Assembly: GCF_001612905.1 (NCBI RefSeq)
Contig: NZ_BDBI01000025.1
Span: forward strand, 62,001-126,000
DNA length: 64,000 nucleotides
Reading direction: 5' to 3'
Source: Nocardia ignorata NBRC 108230
GTDB taxonomy: Bacteria; Actinomycetota; Actinomycetes; Mycobacteriales; Mycobacteriaceae
Of this stretch, positions 51,355-59,514 are shown in pieces. The notes below the pieces were generated by a model. The model was not told where the DNA came from, ran no database searches, and saw nothing but the letters and a program-made list of their open reading frames with translations. Within the stretch, counting starts at the first letter, position 1. Every line of letters starts with the position of its first letter. A program made the translations under genes and the position numbers.

Positions 51355-52557
51355 TTGTTGCGGAGTTTTCAGGTGGCCAATCATGGGTCTTTGGCCGAGG
51401 CGCAGCAATTGCGGCTGACCAAGGGGGCCGGTGGACCGCTCGCGGTGCCGGTGACGGCGGTGTACGGCGTCGCGGCGTCGGGGAAGACCAGTGTGGTCGA
51501 CGCGCTCGCGCAGATGCGTGATGCCGTCTTGAATTCGGTGAGCGGGTGGGATCCGTACGCGGGTCCGGTGCGTCGGCCGCATCTCGGATTTGCCGATCGG
51601 CCGACCGAATTCGTGGCCGGTTTCGTGGCGGAAGGCGTTCCGTATACCTACGGCTTCCGCCTCGACAGTGCCGATGTGATCGCCGAGTGGCTCTACACCC
51701 ATCCGCGTTCGCGGAAGCGAATCGTGTTCGAGCGCAACGGGGATCAGGTCAAGATCGGCCCGATGTTCGAGGCGGCCCGATACGGGGTGACGGCGCTGGT
51801 GCCGTTGCTGCGGCCGAACGCGTTGCTGCTGAGCCTGGCCGGTCAGTTGTACGCGGAGGCTCTGGTACCCGCCTATCGCTGGTTCGCGGCGAATCTGCAA
51901 GTGCAGCAGGGTGATATCGGTGTGGAGGCGTTGGCGTACGAGCTCGGCAGCCACATCTCTCGTTCGCCCGACAACGCCGCGCGCCTGCTGATGCTGTTGC
52001 GCACAGCCGATCTGGGTATCGAGGATCTGCTGATCGCCGAGCACGACCCGATGTACGCCGACTACCTGCGTGACATGGATGCCGGAATCGCCTCGCTCAC
52101 AGCACAACTGGACCAGGGTGGCGCGGATGCCGTTCTCGTGGAACGAGAACTGAGCACGCTGCGTGCCGCCCGCGACACCCTCTACCGCCGCATGGTCGAC
52201 CGGCGCGGCCCCGGCCTGAGCCTGGTGCACGAGGGCATCGACATCGCGTTCGACCTGGCCGACGAATCGACCGCGACCCGCGCACTGCTGCGGGTGCTGC
52301 CCGCGATGCTCGAGGCGCTCGACACCGGCGGTGTCCTCGCCGTCGACGATCTCGGTGCGGGCCTGCCGGTGGAGGAGACCGACCGTCTGGTGCAGCTGTT
52401 CCAGAACCCGGAGACCAACGCTCGCGGCGCCCAGCTGATCTACACCACCGCGAATCGCGCGCTCATCGACCGTAACAACGGCCGGTCCCAGCGCACCAGG
52501 ACGGCGGTGTGGCAGGTGCGGCGGACGCAGGGCGTCAGCGAACTCGTCGGTCTGTAG
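51355..52557 (+). CDS. AAA-type ATPase (AAA_15/AAA_21-like)
   Basis: A 400-residue SMC/ABC-like ATPase of the kind used by OLD- and RloC-related proteins. The N-terminal strand LRSFQVANHGSLAEAQQL precedes Walker A VYGVAASGKTSVVDAL (near 38). A coiled-coil insert follows (LTAQLDQGGADAVLVERELSTLRAARDTL, near 250). The Walker B-like GGVLAVDDLGAGL (near 326) is Asp-Asp where most relatives have Asp-Glu; then IYTTANRALID. No TOPRIM, nuclease or HEPN domain is fused or adjacent. TTG start. Role unknown; anti-phage function seen in relatives cannot be claimed. Confidence 0.75.
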   Translation: MLRSFQVANHGSLAEAQQLRLTKGAGGPLAVPVTAVYGVAASGKTSVVDALAQMRDAVLNSVSGWDPYAGPVRRPHLGFADRPTEFVAGFVAEGVPYTYGFRLDSADVIAEWLYTHPRSRKRIVFERNGDQVKIGPMFEAARYGVTALVPLLRPNALLLSLAGQLYAEALVPAYRWFAANLQVQQGDIGVEALAYELGSHISRSPDNAARLLMLLRTADLGIEDLLIAEHDPMYADYLRDMDAGIASLTAQLDQGGADAVLVERELSTLRAARDTLYRRMVDRRGPGLSLVHEGIDIAFDLADESTATRALLRVLPAMLEALDTGGVLAVDDLGAGLPVEETDRLVQLFQNPETNARGAQLIYTTANRALIDRNNGRSQRTRTAVWQVRRTQGVSELVGL

Positions 52558-52575
52558 TCGGCCTACCATGGGGTC

Positions 52576-52920
52576 ATGCTCGAAGTGGTGATGGCGGCGG
52601 CCATGGTGACGATGCTCGTGGTCATGATCGGCGCCCTCCTGACCAGGCGTGGCGGCGGTGGCGGAGTTCAGGTCGAGCACGGGTCGCTGTCGGTGACCGG
52701 GGTGAGCCCGCTGCCCGCCATGACCGGCGAGCACTACGTGACCATCACCGGAACCATCACCGGCCCGTCGGTGCCCGCGAAGGTCGTGTACGGGCGGTTC
52801 GCGTGGGACGCGGCGCAGTGGCCGTCGATCGGCGACCAGCTCGATGTGGTCTACTCACCGCGCAACCCCGACCGCTGGTCCGCGCAGCACCCGGGCCTGC
52901 GCCCATATCTCGGTAGCTGA
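52576..52920 (+). CDS. Small membrane-anchored protein of unknown function
   Basis: 114 residues: one N-terminal membrane helix (VVMAAAMVTMLVVMIGALL) then a beta-rich soluble domain (VSPLPAMTGEHYVTITGTITGP, VVYSPRNPDRW) resembling DUF3592-like folds. ATG 52576 is 7 bases after TACCAT, placing a leaderless +1 on the start codon. It lies 18 bases after the ATPase stop. Function unknown. Confidence 0.6.
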   Translation: MLEVVMAAAMVTMLVVMIGALLTRRGGGGGVQVEHGSLSVTGVSPLPAMTGEHYVTITGTITGPSVPAKVVYGRFAWDAAQWPSIGDQLDVVYSPRNPDRWSAQHPGLRPYLGS

Positions 52921-52985
52921 GACGGTCCCGGTAGCCGGGACGGGTGCGTCGAAGCTCACAGCCGCCCGGGTGCGATCATGCGGGA

Positions 52986-53504
52986 ATGCACGGCAACAAC
53001 CACGCAACAGCGAGCGGTCCGCAGATCCGGACCGCGCAGCCCGACGAATACGACGCCATCTCCGCCCTCACCGTCGACGTGTACGTCGGCGACGGGTATG
53101 TACCCGCCGACAACGACTACACGCGGGAACTGGGTGACGCGGCGCACCGGGCCGCGCACGCACAGGTGCTCGTCGCCCTGCACGAAGGGCAGGTCGTCGG
53201 ATCGCTCACCATCGCCGAACCCGGCAGCCCCTACGCCGAGATCGCCCGCCCCGGCGAACTCGAGTTCCGGATGCTCGCGGTGTCGAAGCGGGCGCGTGGC
53301 CTCGGGGTGGGAACGGCGTTGGTGCGCACCGTGATCGAGGAGGCGAAGGCGGGCGGCTACGAGGCGGTGGCGCTGACGACCATGTCCACCATGGTCGACG
53401 CGCATCGCATCTACGAGCGTCTCGGCTTCGTCGCTGTGCCCGAACGCAATTGGAGCACCGACGACGGGCTGCCGCTGTTCGTGATGCGGTTGGCGCTCAG
53501 TTGA
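52986..53504 (+). CDS. GNAT family N-acetyltransferase
   Basis: A 172-residue single-domain acetyltransferase: PDEYDAISALTVDVYVGDGYVP at the start, acetyl-CoA loop KRARGLGVGTALVRTVI (near 103) and IYERLGFVAVPERNW at the end. ATG 52986 is favoured over the upstream in-frame start. Its last 8 bases overlap the convergent ACT-domain gene. Substrate unknown. Confidence 0.85.
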   Translation: MHGNNHATASGPQIRTAQPDEYDAISALTVDVYVGDGYVPADNDYTRELGDAAHRAAHAQVLVALHEGQVVGSLTIAEPGSPYAEIARPGELEFRMLAVSKRARGLGVGTALVRTVIEEAKAGGYEAVALTTMSTMVDAHRIYERLGFVAVPERNWSTDDGLPLFVMRLALS

Positions 53505-54147
53505 GCACGGTCGCCACGATGCCGGCGAGGTAGCCGAGCCGCGCGACCTCGGACGGGCGGAAATCGGGACCGCCCGGGCGGCCGAGCAGCAGCGCCTTAC
53601 CGGACCCGCCGAGCGGTGCGGCCGCCAGCTTGGTGTCCATGTCGCGCCAGATCTGCGGCACCCATTCGGCTTCGCCGTCGAGCCACATCGGCTTCTCGAT
53701 GGGCATCCACGGAGCCGAACCCGCTTGTGTCTCAGGGGCACTCGGGCTGCCGACCACCCGGTAGGCGCCCGAGGGGCCGAGCGCGATGATGGTCGACCAG
53801 CCCGCCCGTAACACCCGTGGCACCCCGTCGACGAGGACCTGCATGCGGTCGTCGCGCGCGCCGGCGACCTGATCGATCAGCTCGAGTTCGCGATGGGTGT
53901 CGAGGACGCCGGAGTACGGGCGGATGGAGTCGACACTCACATCGCGCACGGATTCGGCGGCGGTGATGAGGGTGTCGGGCAGTGCGCCGGTTGGCACTTC
54001 GACGACCAGATCGTCGATGGCGAATCCCGCGCCGCGCTCGACGACGTCGAGCGAGAGGATGTCCGCGCCCACTCCGCCGAGTGCCAATGCGAGGGAACCG
54101 AGGCTTCCCGGTCGATCCGGAAGTTGCACGCGGAGCAGGTATGACAC
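53497..54147 (-). CDS. ACT domain-containing protein, Rv3013-like
   Basis: 216 residues. An N-terminal ACT domain (LLRVQLPDRPGSLGSLALALGGVGADILSLDVVE) is followed by a GAF-like C-terminal portion (VPRVLRAGWSTIIALG, ALLLGRPGGPDF). ACT domains bind amino acids and regulate metabolic enzymes. GTG 54147 has AAGGAA ahead. It diverges from gatC, as Rv3013 and gatC do in M. tuberculosis. The ligand is unknown. Confidence 0.85.
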   Translation of the reverse strand: MSYLLRVQLPDRPGSLGSLALALGGVGADILSLDVVERGAGFAIDDLVVEVPTGALPDTLITAAESVRDVSVDSIRPYSGVLDTHRELELIDQVAGARDDRMQVLVDGVPRVLRAGWSTIIALGPSGAYRVVGSPSAPETQAGSAPWMPIEKPMWLDGEAEWVPQIWRDMDTKLAAAPLGGSGKALLLGRPGGPDFRPSEVARLGYLAGIVATVLN

Positions 54148-54361
54148 GTGCGTTCCTTTCCTTGACGGCCGAGGCTGTTCGAGACGAATACCCGGTGAAG
54201 CAATACTTACACCCCCAACCGGGGGATCTCGACTCGAGTATGACCCCATCGCGGCGAGGAGGGCGAACTTTCGTGCGAGGCGGGTGCGTCCGGGGCTGTT
54301 CGCCCACCTCGTTAGGCTGTACCGGAAGTTCTTCCCACCCGAAGCCGAAAGGGGTCCCGCG

Positions 54362-54658
54362 GTGCCCGCAATCTCCCGCGACGAGGTCGCTCACCTCGCC
54401 CGGCTGTCCCGGCTGGCGTTGACCGACGCCGAACTCGACCAGTTCGCCGGTCAGCTGGATTCGATCCTCAGCCATGTCAGGACCATCTCCGAGGTCGCCG
54501 CCGACGTCCCCGCCACCGCATCGCCGAACCCGACGACCAATGTGACCAGGCCCGACGTGGTCGTGCCCGGCCTCACCCCCGAGCAGGCGCTGGACCAGGC
54601 GCCCGCCGTGGAAGAACAGCGTTTCCTGGTCCCGCAGATTCTGGGAGAGGGCGAATGA
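54362..54658 (+). CDS. gatC: Glutamyl-/aspartyl-tRNA amidotransferase subunit C
   Basis: 98 residues: ISRDEVAHLARLSRLALTDAELDQFAGQLDSIL is the family start and TRPDVVVPGLTPEQAL the linker that wraps GatA and GatB. GTG 54362 follows GAAAGGGG. It overlaps gatA by 4 bases (ATGA). Part of the amidotransferase that converts Glu-tRNA(Gln) to Gln-tRNA(Gln). Confidence 0.93.
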   Translation: MPAISRDEVAHLARLSRLALTDAELDQFAGQLDSILSHVRTISEVAADVPATASPNPTTNVTRPDVVVPGLTPEQALDQAPAVEEQRFLVPQILGEGE

Positions 54659-56142
54659 GCGAGTTGACCACGCTGTCGGCGGCCGAGCTGGCGAGCAAGA
54701 TCCACGGCGGCGAGGTGTCCTCCACCGAGGTCACCCAGGCGCACCTGGACCGCATCGGCAAGGTCGACGGCGAGCTCAACGCCTTCCTGCACGTCGCGAG
54801 CGAGCAGGCGCTGGCCGCGGCCGCCGTGGTCGACGCCGCGATCGCCGCGGGGGAGCAGCCCGCCTCGCCGCTGGCGGGAGTTCCGTTGGCGCTCAAGGAT
54901 GTTTTCACCACCACCGACATGCCGACCACGTGTGCGTCGAAGGTGCTCGAGGGGTGGATGTCGCCCTATGACGCCACCGTCACCACCCGGTTGCGCGCGG
55001 CAGGCATCCCGATTCTCGGCAAGACCAACATGGACGAGTTCGCCATGGGTTCATCCACCGAGAACTCCGCGTACGGTCCCACCCGCAACCCGTGGGACAC
55101 CACCCGCATCCCGGGCGGTTCCGGCGGTGGTTCGGCGGCCGCGCTGGCCTCGTTCCAGGCGCCGCTGGCCATCGGCACCGACACCGGTGGGTCGATCCGT
55201 CAGCCCGCCGCGGTCACCGCGACCGTCGGCGTCAAACCGACCTACGGCACCGTGTCCCGCTACGGTCTCGTCGCGTGCGCGTCGTCGCTCGACCAGGGTG
55301 GGCCGTGTGGTCGCACCGTGCTCGACACCGCGCTGCTGCACGAGGTGATCGCCGGGCACGACCCGCGCGACTCCACCTCGCGCAAGGTGCCGGTCGCCCC
55401 GGTGGTCGAGGCCGCGCGACAGGGCGCCAACGGTGACCTGACCGGTGTGCGCGTGGGTGTGGTGCGCGAATTGCATTCCGACAGTTACCAACCCGGCGTG
55501 ATCGCCTCCTTCGACGCCGCCGTCGCGGTGCTGAAGGAACTGGGCGCCGAGGTGATCGAGGTATCGTGCCCGAGCTTCGAGTACGCGCTGTCCTCGTACT
55601 ACCTGGTGATGCCGTCGGAGGTGTCGTCGAACCTGGCGCGCTTCGATGCCATGCGCTACGGCCTGCGCGTCGGTGACGACGGCAGCCACAGCGCCGACCA
55701 GGTGATGTCGCTGACCCGTGAGGCCGGTTTCGGCCCGGAGGTCAAGCGCCGCATCATCATCGGCACCTACGCGCTGTCGGCCGGCTACTACGACGCCTAC
55801 TACGGCCAGGCTCTGAAGGTGCGCACGATGATCGCGCGTGACTTCGACGCGGCCTACGAACAGGTCGACGTGCTCGTCTCGCCGACCAGCCCGTTCACCC
55901 CGTGGAAGCTGGGCGAGAAGGTCGGCGACCCGCTCGCCATGTACCTGTCGGACCTGTGCACCCTGCCGACCAACCTCGCCGGGCACCCCGGCATGTCGGT
56001 GCCGTCGGGGCTGTCAGCCGACGACAACCTGCCGGTGGGTCTGCAGATCATGGCGCCCGCGCTGGCCGACGACCGCCTGTACCGGGTCGGTGCGGCCTAC
56101 GAGGCGGCCCGTGGCCCGCTGCCCACCCCGGGCGCGGTCTGA
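54655..56142 (+). CDS. gatA: Glutamyl-/aspartyl-tRNA amidotransferase subunit A
   Basis: A 495-residue amidase-signature protein. The catalytic Ser-cisSer-Lys triad is visible: Lys in PLALKDVFTT (near 81), the Gly/Ser-rich GGSGGGSAAALAS (near 155) and nucleophile Ser in DTGGSIRQPA (near 180). It releases ammonia from glutamine for the GatB kinase-amidotransferase. It is coupled to gatC. In M. tuberculosis pfkA and gatB follow; here a terminator follows at once and no gatB is in the window. Confidence 0.94.
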   Translation: MSELTTLSAAELASKIHGGEVSSTEVTQAHLDRIGKVDGELNAFLHVASEQALAAAAVVDAAIAAGEQPASPLAGVPLALKDVFTTTDMPTTCASKVLEGWMSPYDATVTTRLRAAGIPILGKTNMDEFAMGSSTENSAYGPTRNPWDTTRIPGGSGGGSAAALASFQAPLAIGTDTGGSIRQPAAVTATVGVKPTYGTVSRYGLVACASSLDQGGPCGRTVLDTALLHEVIAGHDPRDSTSRKVPVAPVVEAARQGANGDLTGVRVGVVRELHSDSYQPGVIASFDAAVAVLKELGAEVIEVSCPSFEYALSSYYLVMPSEVSSNLARFDAMRYGLRVGDDGSHSADQVMSLTREAGFGPEVKRRIIIGTYALSAGYYDAYYGQALKVRTMIARDFDAAYEQVDVLVSPTSPFTPWKLGEKVGDPLAMYLSDLCTLPTNLAGHPGMSVPSGLSADDNLPVGLQIMAPALADDRLYRVGAAYEAARGPLPTPGAV

Positions 56143-56154
56143 GAGTTCGTACCG

Positions 56155-56199
56155 AGCGGGGCTCGTCGAGGATGAGAATCCTTGGCGGGCCCCGCTTTT
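56155..56199 (+). terminator. Terminator of gatCA
   Basis: Outer stem AGCGGGGC (56155-56162) with GCCCCGCT (56189-56196), an inner AGGAT/ATCCT hairpin (56169-56182), then TTTT. It begins 13 bases after the gatA stop. Confidence 0.75.
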
Positions 56200-56269
56200 C
56201 GTAGGCGCGGACAGCGAGGTCGGTTCGCAGCCGGGCGGTCGTCGCACCGAGTCCAGCGCGCGGGCGACG

Positions 56270-56701
56270 TTACGAGACGGCGCGAGCGGCGACCCCGGCC
56301 GTCATGGCGTTGAACCCGGCACGCAGGTGCTTGCCGAGCGCCAAGGTGACCACGGGGCTGAGCCAGCCGGCCAGGGTGAAGCGCGATTCGTAGCGGCAGC
56401 GGTCCTCGCCGAGCGGGACCACGGTGTGCGAGCGCAGGCTGTGCAGCGCGCCCAGCGGCACCGGCTTCATCGCGTAGCTGAACTCGACGCCGGGCGTGTG
56501 GGTGCGGATCCACTCGCGCTGGGCGCGCTTGTTGCCGCCGAGATTCACCATCATGTCGATCGGCTCGCCGGGCACCAGGGTGCTCGCGGCCTCGTAGCAG
56601 AAGGTATTCCACTCGCCGTAGTGTGCGAAATCGGTGAGCACCTGCCACACTTTCGCGGCGGGGGCATCGATCTCGACCGTCTCGTCGATCACCAGAGTCA
56701 T
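56270..56701 (-). CDS. SRPBCC (START-like) family protein
   Basis: A 143-residue helix-grip protein: VIDETVEIDAPAAKVWQVLTDFAHYGEWN at the start, HTVVPLGEDRCRYESRFTLAGWLSPVV midway, and a long C-terminal helix (GFNAMTAGVAARA). SRPBCC proteins hold hydrophobic ligands; many actinobacterial members are polyketide cyclase-like or dehydrase-like. ATG start. Substrate unknown. Convergent with gatA across the gatCA terminator. Confidence 0.82.
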   Translation of the reverse strand: MTLVIDETVEIDAPAAKVWQVLTDFAHYGEWNTFCYEAASTLVPGEPIDMMVNLGGNKRAQREWIRTHTPGVEFSYAMKPVPLGALHSLRSHTVVPLGEDRCRYESRFTLAGWLSPVVTLALGKHLRAGFNAMTAGVAARAVS

Positions 56702-56741
56702 GCGTGAAAGCTAGAACAAGTTCTATAAATCGGCAATGTGG

Positions 56742-57494
56742 TCAGATCACGCGGCGACGTTTGCGCAGCGCGTCGATGATCACCGCGCAGGCGGCCGTCA
56801 CCGCGAACAACCCCAGCACCGTGCGCGCCAAGGGCCACAGGTTGGGCCGGTCGGCGGGGTCGGTCTCGGCGAAGACGTTCTCCACCACCGGTGCGGCGTA
56901 GTCCTGCCTGCGCGAGTTCACGTCGACGGCGGTGAAGGCGATATCGGCCATCACACCGCAGCGCGCGCGGGAGAACTCGTCGTCGCGCAGCTCACAGGCG
57001 GCGTGGATGCGCCGGTTCAGAGCCGCGTCCACCGAGCGCCGTGCCCACGGGCCGAGCGGCTCGTCGACCCGCTCGGCGTAGCGCAGCATGTCGTAGCCCA
57101 GGTCGTGGGCCTTGCAGGCGGCCTCGAACTCGCCCGGCAACGTCACCGGGGAGGAGCAGCCGCCGTTCGGGTTCACCAGCATGCCGTCCTGCTCGGCGGG
57201 GTCGTACCCGAACTTGAAACCGAAATCGCGGGGGATCAGCGCGGGCGCGTCCGGGTCGTCGTCGGTGAGGGAGCGCACCGCGGCGGTGGCGGCCGCGTTC
57301 TCGACCCCGCTGCCCGGGGTGGTGCCCATCGCGCCCGGTGCCGACATCACGACCGCGGAGGCCATCGCGAGCCCGGCGGTGCACAGCGCGATGCCGCTGC
57401 GGCGGCGATTGGGAGTGGCGGTGTCGGCGGGCGACGCGGAACCTGTGGCACGGGCACGGCGAGCGGCGGGTGCCGGGCGAAGCGGGGTTTTCAT
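56742..57494 (-). CDS. Membrane-anchored, exported phospholipase A2-like protein
   Basis: A 250-residue type I/II membrane protein. A long Arg-rich N-region and hydrophobic signal (GIALCTAGLAMASAVVM, near 34-50) are followed by a 150-residue outside domain and a C-terminal anchor (LARTVLGLFAVTAACAVII) ending in RKRRR. The domain has the prokaryotic PLA2 motif FEAACKAHDLGYDMLRY (near 129), with the catalytic His-Asp pair and adjacent Cys, preceded by LVNPNGGCSSPV. Remaining cysteines (in ACELR and ARCGV) would form the second disulfide. The lipase role is inferred from the motif; the double anchor is unusual for the family. Confidence 0.75.
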   Translation of the reverse strand: MKTPLRPAPAARRARATGSASPADTATPNRRRSGIALCTAGLAMASAVVMSAPGAMGTTPGSGVENAAATAAVRSLTDDDPDAPALIPRDFGFKFGYDPAEQDGMLVNPNGGCSSPVTLPGEFEAACKAHDLGYDMLRYAERVDEPLGPWARRSVDAALNRRIHAACELRDDEFSRARCGVMADIAFTAVDVNSRRQDYAAPVVENVFAETDPADRPNLWPLARTVLGLFAVTAACAVIIDALRKRRRVI

Positions 57495-57660
57495 GGCCTC
57501 CGACAGTAAGGAGCGGGTCGTACGGCGGGCATCCCGCTGTGGACCGGTTTCGCGAGGCGCGCGGGTGGAGTCCCGGCGCCGGGGTCACACCAGGGTAGGG
57601 GGTCGCAGTTGGTTCGTGGGTATGAGGTGGGTCGGTGACCGGTTTCCTAGGCTCAGGACC

Positions 57661-58824
57661 ATGACCGGACAACTGCGTACCTCCGTGCGCCGGATCGACG
57701 CGACCACCTGGTTCGACCTGGGAACCGTGCTGGTAGCGCTCATTCTGTACAGCATCGCGTGGCCCACGCTGTTCGTCACCCACCAGGTGCCCGCCGCTGT
57801 CGCACCGCTGATCTCGGGGCTCGCGGTGTTCCCGCTCCTGCTCGTCCGGCTCAATCCCGCCCTCGGCTGGGCCGTCTCCGCAGGGTCGGCGCTGCTCATC
57901 TCGCTGGTGATCTCGCCGACCGCCGACAGCGACCTGCCGTTCCAGGTGGTGCACGTCATCGTGCTGTTCGTGCTGCTGTTCGCGGTGGCGTTGCGCGCGC
58001 CGCTGCCCGTGGTGGTCGTCGCGTGGGCGGGGCAATCGATGCTGTTCGCCACGACCATGCCCGGTTCGGCCGACGGTCCGCTGTGGGGGTGGCCGGTCGG
58101 GTTCGGTGCGCTCGCGCTGCTCGGCTACCTGCTGCAGACCCTCGGCGCCTCGCGGGCCAAACTCGAGGAACAGGCCGAGGTGACCGAGGTGGAACGCGCG
58201 CGCCGCGCCATCCTCGAGGAGAAGGCGCGCATCGCCCGCGACCTGCACGATGTGGTCGCCCACCACATGTCGATGGTGGTGGTGCAGGCCCAGACCGCGC
58301 CCTACCGGATCACCGATCTGCACCCGGCCGCGGCGGCGGAATTCGAATCCATCGGTGCCACCGCGCGCACCGCGCTCAACGAGATCCGCGGCATGCTCGG
58401 CGTGCTGCGCAGCGACGGCCAACTGCCCGAACACGCACCGCAACCGCGCGCCGCCGACGTGCCCGCGCTGTGCGAGTCGGCCGCGCGTGCCGGTCTGCCC
58501 GTCGAGTGGACCGTCGACGGTGACCTGTCGGCCGTGCCCGAGACCACCGGGCTGGTCGTGTACCGCGTCGTCCAGGAATCGATGGCCAACTGCGCGCGGC
58601 ACGCACCCGGCGCCCCTGTGCGCGTCGCGGTCGGTGTGCGGCCCGGGCTGGTGACGGTGACGGTCCACAACGACCCCGCCACCGGTGTGCCGAGCAAGAG
58701 CACGGGCGGCGGCCATGGCATCGACGGCATGCGCACCCGGGTGGCGGCGGTCGGCGGACAACTGCTCGCCGGACCCACTGCGACCGGCGGATTCGAGGTC
58801 TCGGTGACGCTGCCGACCCCGTAA
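57661..58824 (+). CDS. Two-component sensor histidine kinase (NarL-partner type)
   Basis: A 387-residue membrane kinase. Four to six hydrophobic segments occupy residues 20-165 (VLVALILYSIAW, AVAPLISGLAVFPLLLV, VVHVIVLFVLLFAVAL, VGFGALALLGYLL), then a coiled coil. HisKA_3 has RIARDLHDVVAHHMSMVVVQ (near 197) with the phospho-His. The ATPase domain has VVQESMANCARHAP (near 304) and GHGIDGMRTRVAAVGG. ATG 57661 follows a leaderless-type TAGGCT (57648-57653). The response regulator begins 10 bases after its stop. Stimulus unknown. Confidence 0.9.
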   Translation: MTGQLRTSVRRIDATTWFDLGTVLVALILYSIAWPTLFVTHQVPAAVAPLISGLAVFPLLLVRLNPALGWAVSAGSALLISLVISPTADSDLPFQVVHVIVLFVLLFAVALRAPLPVVVVAWAGQSMLFATTMPGSADGPLWGWPVGFGALALLGYLLQTLGASRAKLEEQAEVTEVERARRAILEEKARIARDLHDVVAHHMSMVVVQAQTAPYRITDLHPAAAAEFESIGATARTALNEIRGMLGVLRSDGQLPEHAPQPRAADVPALCESAARAGLPVEWTVDGDLSAVPETTGLVVYRVVQESMANCARHAPGAPVRVAVGVRPGLVTVTVHNDPATGVPSKSTGGGHGIDGMRTRVAAVGGQLLAGPTATGGFEVSVTLPTP

Positions 58825-58833
58825 GGTGGTCGC

Positions 58834-59499
58834 GTGGCTATTACCGTCTTGATCGCCGACGACCAGGCGATGGTCCGGCAGGGCTTCGGCGCTCTGCTCG
58901 GTGCCCAACCCGACATCAGCGTCGTCGGCGACGCCCCCGACGGCAAAGTGGCGGTCGCCGAAGCCAAACGGCTTCGCCCCGACGTCGTGCTGATGGATGT
59001 GCGCATGCCCGAGATGAACGGGCTCGACGCCGCCCGCGCCATCCTCGCCGCCGGTTTCGACCCACCCGTGCGGGTACTCATGCTCACGACCTTCGACATC
59101 GACGACTACGTGTACGAGGCACTGAGCCTCGGCGCCAGCGGATTCCTGCTCAAGGACGCACCCGCCGAGGAACTGGTGCGCGCGGTGCGGGTCGTCGCCG
59201 ACGGGCAGGCCCTGCTCGCACCGACGATCACCCGCCGCTTGATCGCGGATGTGACCCGGCGGCGCAACACCGTGCGCACCGCACCCTCGCCCGCCCTGTC
59301 GACGCTGACACCGCGCGAACGCGAAGTACTCGAGCTGGTGGCCAAGGGCCTGTCCAACACCGAGATCGCGAGCGAACTGTTCGTGGCCGAGCAGACCGTG
59401 AAAACGCATGTGTCCAAAGTCTTTTCCAAGCTCGGCCTGCGCGACCGGGCCCAAGCGGTCGTCCTCGCCTATGAATCCGGTCTGGTCGTTCCCGGCTGA
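58834..59499 (+). CDS. NarL/LuxR-type response regulator
   Basis: A 221-residue regulator: receiver with VLIADDQAMVRQGF and phospho-Asp in VVLMDVRMPEMNGLDAA (near 54), GFLLKDAPAEELV, and a LuxR helix-turn-helix LTPREREVLELVAKGLSNTEIASELFVAEQTVKTHVSKVFSKLGLRDRAQAVV (near 158). GTG 58834 is preceded by AAGGTGG. Co-transcribed with the kinase. Its stop codon lies inside a 20-bp palindrome shared with the convergent gene. Confidence 0.93.
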   Translation: MAITVLIADDQAMVRQGFGALLGAQPDISVVGDAPDGKVAVAEAKRLRPDVVLMDVRMPEMNGLDAARAILAAGFDPPVRVLMLTTFDIDDYVYEALSLGASGFLLKDAPAEELVRAVRVVADGQALLAPTITRRLIADVTRRRNTVRTAPSPALSTLTPREREVLELVAKGLSNTEIASELFVAEQTVKTHVSKVFSKLGLRDRAQAVVLAYESGLVVPG

Positions 59500-59514
59500 G
59501 CGGGCCCGCTCAGC
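59495..59514. terminator. Perfect 20-bp palindrome covering both convergent stop codons
   Basis: GCTGAGCGGG (59495-59504) is followed by its exact reverse complement. The response regulator stop (59497-59499) and the lipoprotein stop (59510-59512) lie symmetrically within it. Probably a compact bidirectional terminator. Confidence 0.6.
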
